This document shows positions 57,912-64,000 of a stretch of DNA of 64,000 nucleotides, one piece after another. Numbering within the stretch: position 1 is the first letter of the stretch; the number at the start of each line of letters is the position of its first letter. The DNA comes from Ciborinia camelliae (Eukaryota; Ascomycota; Leotiomycetes; Helotiales; Sclerotiniaceae), in contig JANPYM010000003.1 of the NCBI GenBank assembly GCA_025890175.1, forward strand, positions 965,795 through 1,029,794, written 5' to 3'. The translations under genes and the position numbers were made by a program. The notes under the pieces were generated by a model, which was not told the DNA's origin, ran no database searches, and saw nothing but the letters and a program-made list of their open reading frames with translations.

Positions 57912-59585
57912 CTATACCACTTGTTCAATAGGTTCCAACGCGCCCTTCCCACTGATCTTAATTTCGTCCATCTCTCGAACAAGACTTTTTGTTCCCCTAG
58001 TCTCGGTGGCTTCAACCCAATTACCATGCACTTGAGCTTTAATATGAAACGGTAACTCAACAATGGCAATTGCTTTCTCAAAATCTTTTGTATCAATCAC
58101 GATCAAATCGCATCGATTATCAATCCTTCTTTCGACCATTGCCATCACCCATCCATCTCCTTCATTGGCAACTTTCGATCGAGGAATGAAAATTGGTTCG
58201 TGAACATGCGAGCCTTCCCCTGCGTAGAAATATTTCGTTTCGTTCGTCTTATTACTATGCATCGCAAGACCATTGAGTCCTTGGTATATGTTACTCTTCC
58301 CATCACTCTGTTCAGGGATAAAGACATCCATAAACACCCATTCATATTCCTTCGTCATGAATCTCTCATCGATTCTAGGAAATTCACAAGGAACATCCAA
58401 AACAACTAATGGATCTGGTATCTTGCTTCCACTTGGTTGATTCAAGTCCAATTCCCAGCGCGCAAAATCACCCTTTGTGTCTGGGCTCGGCATGCGTCCA
58501 TCATCTGGTGGAAAGAATGGAAAGGCGTTATCATGCACCCTCGAGCTCTCAAAATACAACTTGCCATCCGTTCCTTCCCAAGCCCCAGCTGTATGAACAG
58601 GCATGCAATTCTTCCACTCATAATACCTACTCTCTCCCACCATCCATCCCTCTGGCAATGGCGTCGATTTCCTTCTCGGGACAACTATGAATGTAGCAGG
58701 TTTTTCATAATCCCACGCCCAATGTTGTCCCCCTTTCTTCATCCTCTCAATATCCGCCTCGAAACACCAACATACAAGGATCAACCAATTCTCAGTAATC
58801 GCACAATCATGTATAAATGCACACCATGGACTCTTCACCCATAATTCTTCGACCTTGCGGCCAAACTTATCAAGCGTATAAGTAACCACATCCAGCGTCG
58901 CCAATCCTTTCGCCTCATACCCAAAAACTACAAGCTCCTCCGTAAACGGATCAACCTTCGGATGCGCCGTGAAAGTCTTCGACTTCACTCCCTGAGAAGC
59001 AAAGGGATCATACCCCAACGTCTCCAACGTATCACCATCAACCTCATACGGTAACGCGACCTCCTTCAGCGCCAACAACTTCTCGGCCCACATGACCAAA
59101 TTCGTATTCGCCGTACTATCCACCGCGGCCCTCACACACGGATGATGCGTATACGGATTCCGATAGAGTCCAAATAATGACTTGTTGGCCCGTCGCTCCA
59201 GTTGGTATCGCTCCGTCTCTACATAGCGCATTTTCATATCGACGATTCCGTCGTGGAATCGAAAGGCGGAAATGTGACCGTCGCCGTCGATGGGTACGTT
59301 TTGTGGGTGTGGGGGGACAAACGGGTCGCATGTTACGAGGTAGAATGTTCCGTGGATGGAGGGGGGGATGGTTCCGAGGATGATGAGGGAACCGATTGTA
59401 CCTTCGATGCGGCAGGGGAGGTGGGAACCTGTGAGATCGTTGGATAGAGGCCATTTGGAGGGGAGGGAGGAGGAATTGGAGCTGTGGGAGGTGCTTGAGG
59501 GGGTGATGTTTGGTGTTGATGCGTTGTTGGGGGTATGTTGGGGATTCACTGTTGTGGATGAAGGGGCGTCGCTTAGGTTCGTCAT
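57912..59585 (-). CDS. Carotenoid oxygenase family (RPE65/lignostilbene dioxygenase-like) enzyme
   Basis: Single-exon frame of 557 aa, the normal length for fungal non-haem iron cleavage dioxygenases, which split carotenoids, apocarotenoids or stilbenes at a double bond. The four iron histidines can be placed: His208 in FTAHPKVDP, His259 in FIHDCAITE, the His of PVHTAGAWEG, and the one in HVHEPIFIPR near residue 465. The linking acidic residues and the repeated beta-propeller pattern are also present. The first 50 residues are Ser/Thr/Asn-rich and poorly conserved in style, so a start further in is possible. No signal peptide or membrane helix is seen. It is convergent with the zinc-finger regulator. 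Substrate is not predictable. Confidence 0.9.
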   Translation of the reverse strand: MTNLSDAPSSTTVNPQHTPNNASTPNITPSSTSHSSNSSSLPSKWPLSNDLTGSHLPCRIEGTIGSLIILGTIPPSIHGTFYLVTCDPFVPPHPQNVPIDGDGHISAFRFHDGIVDMKMRYVETERYQLERRANKSLFGLYRNPYTHHPCVRAAVDSTANTNLVMWAEKLLALKEVALPYEVDGDTLETLGYDPFASQGVKSKTFTAHPKVDPFTEELVVFGYEAKGLATLDVVTYTLDKFGRKVEELWVKSPWCAFIHDCAITENWLILVCWCFEADIERMKKGGQHWAWDYEKPATFIVVPRRKSTPLPEGWMVGESRYYEWKNCMPVHTAGAWEGTDGKLYFESSRVHDNAFPFFPPDDGRMPSPDTKGDFARWELDLNQPSGSKIPDPLVVLDVPCEFPRIDERFMTKEYEWVFMDVFIPEQSDGKSNIYQGLNGLAMHSNKTNETKYFYAGEGSHVHEPIFIPRSKVANEGDGWVMAMVERRIDNRCDLIVIDTKDFEKAIAIVELPFHIKAQVHGNWVEATETRGTKSLVREMDEIKISGKGALEPIEQVV

Positions 59586-62148
59586 CCTTGTGATGGGCGA
59601 GAGTTTGAATCAGACGATAAATGGTGCAAGTCGATGAAAACGTTTTTTTTTTCGGTAAATAGTGAGATCAATAAGTAAAAATATCAATACAATTAGCAAT
59701 AGGCAATAGGCAATAGTAGATTAGAATGTTCGCCATATAGTGTATATATATAATACAAAATAACATAACCGAGTACATAAACTGCCGTCCTTATATCCCG
59801 CTCATCATCGTGATCATCAATACATCAGACCTATGAAGATTACCACCCCACAAATCCCATGCATACGGAAATTTCCCTCCTCGCATATACATACTCGTAT
59901 CCTATCTAACCTATCTAATCCTATCACTCAACATCATATCTTATCCTATCTCATACTAGGTACCTACCTACATACCCCCAGATCCAATGATTACCACACC
60001 ACATCTCATTTCCAAAACTTTCGTTTCGCAATGTTATCCCTTATCTCTATGGAAAATCTCTAATCAGTAACTAATATCTCATACCCCATTCTACTTCACC
60101 TTAGCATAACCCCAAACCTTCTACCCCCGCACTCTAGGTATAAATCAAACTCTAATATTTTAATAGACTGCCGACTGCCGACTGCCGAATTCCCGGAACG
60201 GAGTTCCTGACACAGAGGGGGGGCTATGTAAGTGGCTATGTGGGTATATTCCGAAACCTTGGGCTTGAAGTGAGTGTACGGTTAGGTTAGACTATCGGGA
60301 ATATCCCTCATGAGTAACTACCCCATCTTTTGTGGGGTAGGAAGGGAGGCGGGAGGGGGGGTACCAACCAGGTGCCTTGGGTCGATACGAAACGTAGATA
60401 GTGAAGAATATCTGGACTTTTCTTTGAACCATCACATCTACAGTAACTAAGCCTAAGGAAGGGATACTTAAAGATCGGGAATTTCCCACACTTTTAAGTT
60501 TTACCCTTGTGCATAGTGATTAAGTGAGGTGTAGAACTTGACGATCTTCAATTACTATTCAAATTTCTCGGGGTACACATGTGTGCCTACAAATAACCAG
60601 CTCAAAATGATCAGCTACAAGTGGAGATGATGATTCATCTATCATGCGCAATTAATCACGAATTTTTTGCAGTCCGGTAGTCCGGCAGTTCTTTATATCC
60701 AGGATCTTCAATAGGAGTGAGGATCTCGTTTTCCTTCTTCGTGATTCGGTGTTATGGGGAAAGACTGACTTGATATAATTAGTGGTATGGTAACTTTATT
60801 CGGAGCCATTTGACTTGAACTCAGATAAAGCGAAATCTTGAGGTTCGCTCAAAGGCCATTTGGAATCGGAAATAACGTACGTTTCCCGAATGAAAATTTC
60901 TGTCATCTGGGAGTCCATGATTTTGTCTTTTGTTCCGTGTTTCTCGACGATGTTCTTTCTTTTGCACATATTCTATCTTCAAGGTTCGAGTCACACAACC
61001 TGACTCCCTTTGATCCAAGGTATCGGGGGAACTTATGCTTGATTGCTTAATTTGTAAGAGTAAATACTCACGATATCGGGCACAGGAGAAGAAAGGAATT
61101 AAGACCACCATCACCTTCTTCCAGTATCTGATGACGAGGAGCCAAATCAACCTCAAAGTATTTCTCTAGAAAATCAAATGGTCCATCATTTGAACAGTAT
61201 AGCCTGTTGACTGACTACCTTTTCATGAATTTGATAAGATATTTGCGATACTTGTCCTCTTGATATACCGAATAGCTTGATTGACGGGCAAAAGAATGAG
61301 GATTTGAGGTTCTTCGATGAGCTGAATATGAAGAAGATGTCCTATCAAAGATGTGACAATGTGCGTGCTTTTGCTAAAGAACTAAACCGGAGATCAAATT
61401 ATCGATTGGTTTTGATGATCTTTTTATATAACTATGGCAGAAACTATACAACTTATACAAGATTTCGTTATTGAACAATTCTATATAGGATGTAGGTAAT
61501 GGATGAAGGTAAAAGAGATGAGCCCAACTTGGTCTTAGTAGACACAACAGGAAGTTTTAAAGCTATAAGACCATCTGATGGCGTTCAAAATACGATGACT
61601 GACAACAGAAACCAACTCTCGAGGAAGTTTAAAGAGATTTAGAGTGGATATTAGGGAAGTCTTTATGATTAAAGTACTGCCATTCATATCCTAACTTTTC
61701 CCGCTAACTTCTAAAACTCATTATTATTTTAATTTTTGATTGATTCGGGGACGATTGTATAAATTCATTGCGTGGGTTTTATTTGTATTGAATGATTTGA
61801 TTCATGTAAAATTAGGGATGAAGAGCATATCGTTTCGTTTAATTTTCATATGGTTTTATGAGTTCGTATACTTACAGATACAGGAGGAGGTTTATATACC
61901 TACCTTATTTAGCAGTCACGCCAGAGACAACAATTGAAACAAAGAAAGAAAGAAGGACGTGACATTTAAATAAAGAAAGTATGACTGTAAGTGGAAGTCA
62001 CGATCAGTATTCCAGGGGAAAACACAAGTAGGCAATTTTTTCTTTTCTTTTCAAATATCTAGACTTCCTAAGTGTACGGGAGATACCTATTAGCAAAATA
62101 CGATTACCTGCAAAAACAAACCGAAGGCATCCTCAGTATGCAAGAGAT
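59586..62148. other. Gene-poor intergenic region
   Basis: No gene is supported in 2.5 kb. It contains CAATAGG repeats near 59694-59715, CTGCCGA repeats at 60168-60187, and CCTATCTAAC/CCTATCTAATC runs near 59899-59945. Short frames near 60821 and 61277 have no recognisable content. The last 60 bp hold a duplicate of the start of the next gene. Confidence 0.5.
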
Positions 62149-62208
62149 ATGAGCACAATACGATTACCTACAAAATTAAACAGAAAGCATGCCTATCTTC
62201 TTGGAATT
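62089..62208 (+). repeat. 60-bp in-frame duplication spanning a start codon
   Basis: Sequence from about 62089 (ATTAGCAAAATACGATTACC) recurs from 62149 (ATGAGCACAATACGATTACC) with a 60-bp offset. Matching continues through AAC-GA/AG-GCAT about 40 bp further. The upstream copy is in the same frame but has ATT where the gene has its ATG. Confidence 0.8.
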
Positions 62209-63513
62209 CTCCTATCATTACCAATCTGTTTCTTTATCGTCTTCATCAGCTCATATGATTTCTCCACACATATCATCCTAGAAGATTTCTTGAGGAACAC
62301 ACCCACGAGTCACTCCTTCAAAACAAGCGACACTCACGATATTTTTGATTTCCCACCCCTCGAATCCCGTGCCATTCAAGCCGTATGCAGAACCACACAC
62401 TGGAATCCCGAAATCGTATTCACATGCGACAATTCATATGGCGGGGTGGGCAACATCCGCAATTCGATACTCAATTGTGTGCGGTATGCGATATCTGCAG
62501 GCGGCAGTCTGATCATGCCACGAATCATGGTGCGGAGCCCGAAAGATATATCGAAGCTGCGGACGGGGGAAAGGGCCGGCTTGGATTACATGTTCGACGT
62601 GCAGCATTTTATCGATTCGCTTCGGCTTTCTTGTCCGGAGTTGCTGCTCTATCGCTATGTCGATGAGGTTCCGAATCGAGCGCGCGGAAGTGGTCCGATT
62701 GCTCTATTGCCCGAAAGTTTGGTGTCTGAAGAGATTCCGAAGACGGGGTTGGAACATCCGGAGGCGTGGAGGGAACAGTTTTTTGGATGGATGGAGGGGT
62801 GGACGAGCTTTGGAACGCCGCCGACGATGGAGACGCCGGTTTTGATTGATCTGGGGAGATCGTATCTTCAGTATCCGATATATTCCGATGGGGAAGAAAT
62901 GGCACTTGCTTTTGGGGGGATATTGAAATTCAGAGAGGATGTGAGGATTCTCGCGACGACTGTCCTTCGGAATTTGTTATCCACATACAACATATCTCGA
63001 GATATCTCGCAGCCCATCCTCCCGAATACATTTTTCGGAGCACATCTAAGAACCGAGATCGATGCCGTGAAAGCCTGGCCGGCCAAAGATTGGATTTATC
63101 AACGCTATGAAGTACAATCGAAACGATACCTAAAGAAACTAGTAGATACCAACCTCACATTAATATACGTCGCATCGGGAAACCAAACGGAAATTGCCAG
63201 ATTCTCGCGCGATGCGGCGGCATATGATCTCACGACCAAATTCATGTTACTGGATGTCGAAGATCGGGAATATCTGAAAACGTTGGCGTGGGATCAACAA
63301 GCACTGGTAGATTTCCTCGTCATGATGAAGAGCTCGAGTTTTGTCGGGATAGGCCATTCGAGTTTTGCGTGGAATGTTGCGTTGAAGAGACATGCGTTTT
63401 CGAAGAGGAAGAGGGGATATTTGGATGGGCCGCAGTTGTTGAGTGATGAGTTGAGTCAGATTTATGGGATTCCTCATATGTATCCCGAATATGCGGCTTG
63501 TTTGTGGCCTTGA
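62149..63513 (+). CDS. Type II membrane protein, O-fucosyltransferase-like
   Basis: Single-exon frame of 454 aa. A short basic N-terminus is followed by one transmembrane anchor at about residues 15-36 (YLLGILLSLPICFFIVFI), then a luminal domain, so it is a typical Golgi type II topology. The domain begins with TCDNSYGGVGNIRNSILNC near residue 91, followed by CVRYAISAGGSLIMPRI, and later has FFGAHLRTEIDA and a terminal GIGHSSFAWNVAL segment. The G-G-V-G-N-x-R-N and H-L-R-x-E elements are the usual donor-binding and catalytic marks of O-fucosyltransferase-type (GT-B, GDP-fucose) proteins and their fungal relatives. The acceptor is unknown. The start at 62149 lies in a 60-bp duplicated stretch, and no ATG occurs in the open frame before it. 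Confidence 0.75.
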   Translation: MSTIRLPTKLNRKHAYLLGILLSLPICFFIVFISSYDFSTHIILEDFLRNTPTSHSFKTSDTHDIFDFPPLESRAIQAVCRTTHWNPEIVFTCDNSYGGVGNIRNSILNCVRYAISAGGSLIMPRIMVRSPKDISKLRTGERAGLDYMFDVQHFIDSLRLSCPELLLYRYVDEVPNRARGSGPIALLPESLVSEEIPKTGLEHPEAWREQFFGWMEGWTSFGTPPTMETPVLIDLGRSYLQYPIYSDGEEMALAFGGILKFREDVRILATTVLRNLLSTYNISRDISQPILPNTFFGAHLRTEIDAVKAWPAKDWIYQRYEVQSKRYLKKLVDTNLTLIYVASGNQTEIARFSRDAAAYDLTTKFMLLDVEDREYLKTLAWDQQALVDFLVMMKSSSFVGIGHSSFAWNVALKRHAFSKRKRGYLDGPQLLSDELSQIYGIPHMYPEYAACLWP

Positions 63514-64000
63514 TCATCATGGGAATCGGGATCCATATATACTTGGTCACTTGAAATATAATGGATGGGAAAGGGGTTTGGCATCTGAGGAATGATGATT
63601 GCTTTCTTGATGAAGATAGAGATATATATAAAGATACCTAGTAGGTATATAATTAATAGACTGATTGATAACTACCCGTTCAATTCTCTTGAAAAAGAAT
63701 TAAAAATAATCCAAAGATCTCAGTAAACAATCTCCAAATTAATAGTTACCTCAACAAGTATACCTAGACTACAAAGTCAAAATAACAAAACCATACATAA
63801 CTTAATTATTATTCAAAACCGAGTTGGAAATCCAAGTAATATGAAAAAAATTCAATGTACAACTCCATATCATGGTTCAACTTCCTCATAAATATACAAG
63901 TCATAATGGGATACTAAAGGACTACGATCTGAAGAGTTTAAATGCTAGTATTTAAGCTTAATATATAAAAAAGATTTGGGGATTTGAAGACTGTGGTCTG
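63514..64000. other. AT-rich right end
   Basis: Downstream of the last gene. Strongly AT-rich, no gene or clear repeat is seen up to the window edge. Confidence 0.5.

Noticed and set aside
60976..60996. GGTTCGAGTC, which resembles a tRNA B-box
   Set aside because: No T-arm pairing, A-box or acceptor stem can be drawn around it.

Overview
The window looks like nuclear DNA of a filamentous ascomycete. Genes are split by short introns (about 50-190 nt) with GTAAGT/GTATGT-type donors and CTAAC-like branch sites, intergenic spacers are long, AT-rich and full of microsatellites, and the families are fungal (IQGAP/Rng2, fungal rhodopsin-domain 7TM proteins, 2EXR, AA9 LPMO, GH28, C2H2-Zn2Cys6 regulators). 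The set of secreted plant-cell-wall enzymes (CE12-type esterase, AA9, GH28, BBE-like oxidase) suggests a plant-associated species. A Leotiomycete such as a Sclerotiniaceae member is my inference from overall style, not something proved here.

Layout. 0.6-3.3 kb (-): OPT oligopeptide transporter. 6.1-7.2 kb (-): rhamnogalacturonan-acetylesterase-like SGNH hydrolase. 8.4-9.0 kb (-): a small Rieske protein. 13.0-14.3 kb (+): five-exon rhodopsin-domain 7TM protein. 16.2-17.2 kb (-): Cys-patterned, Ser/Thr-rich surface protein whose GPI-like tail is out of frame. 18.1-23.6 kb (-): IQGAP. 25.2-27.1 kb (+): IMP dehydrogenase. 28.4-29.8 kb (-): a possible PARP-like protein. 31.7-32.8 kb (-): 2EXR protein. 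33.3-33.7 kb (+): small unknown. 34.3-35.4 kb (-): AA9 LPMO. 37.4-38.8 kb (-): GH28. 39.5-41.2 kb (-): second rhodopsin-domain protein. 42.27-42.66 kb: 400-bp AT-rich MITE. 44.0-46.1 kb (+): secreted BBE-like FAD oxidase. 47.4-49.5 kb (-): long coiled-coil protein. 50.2-51.5 kb (+): salicylate-hydroxylase-like monooxygenase. 52.4-53.1 kb (-): broken GST. 53.6-54.0 kb (-): repeat precursor peptide. 54.25-54.9 kb (+): decayed tyrosinase. 55.4-57.6 kb (+): C2H2-Zn2Cys6 regulator. 57.9-59.6 kb (-): carotenoid-oxygenase-family enzyme. 62.1-63.5 kb (+): fucosyltransferase-like Golgi-type protein.

The most notable part is 50-59.6 kb. A secreted precursor with four Kex2-bounded repeats, each holding a Y/C-x-x-Y-x-I/M-F core, sits head to head with the remains of a membrane-anchored tyrosinase of the type found in fungal dikaritin (ustiloxin-type) RiPP clusters. 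A GST pseudogene, an FAD monooxygenase, a pathway-style transcription factor and a cleavage dioxygenase lie on either side. No DUF3328/UstY oxidase is visible here. I read this as a RiPP locus in decay, or the edge of one, in which the precursor is still open.

Gene models were assembled by hand from reading frames and splice signals. Exon joins are marked where phases agree, and starts are the least certain part.
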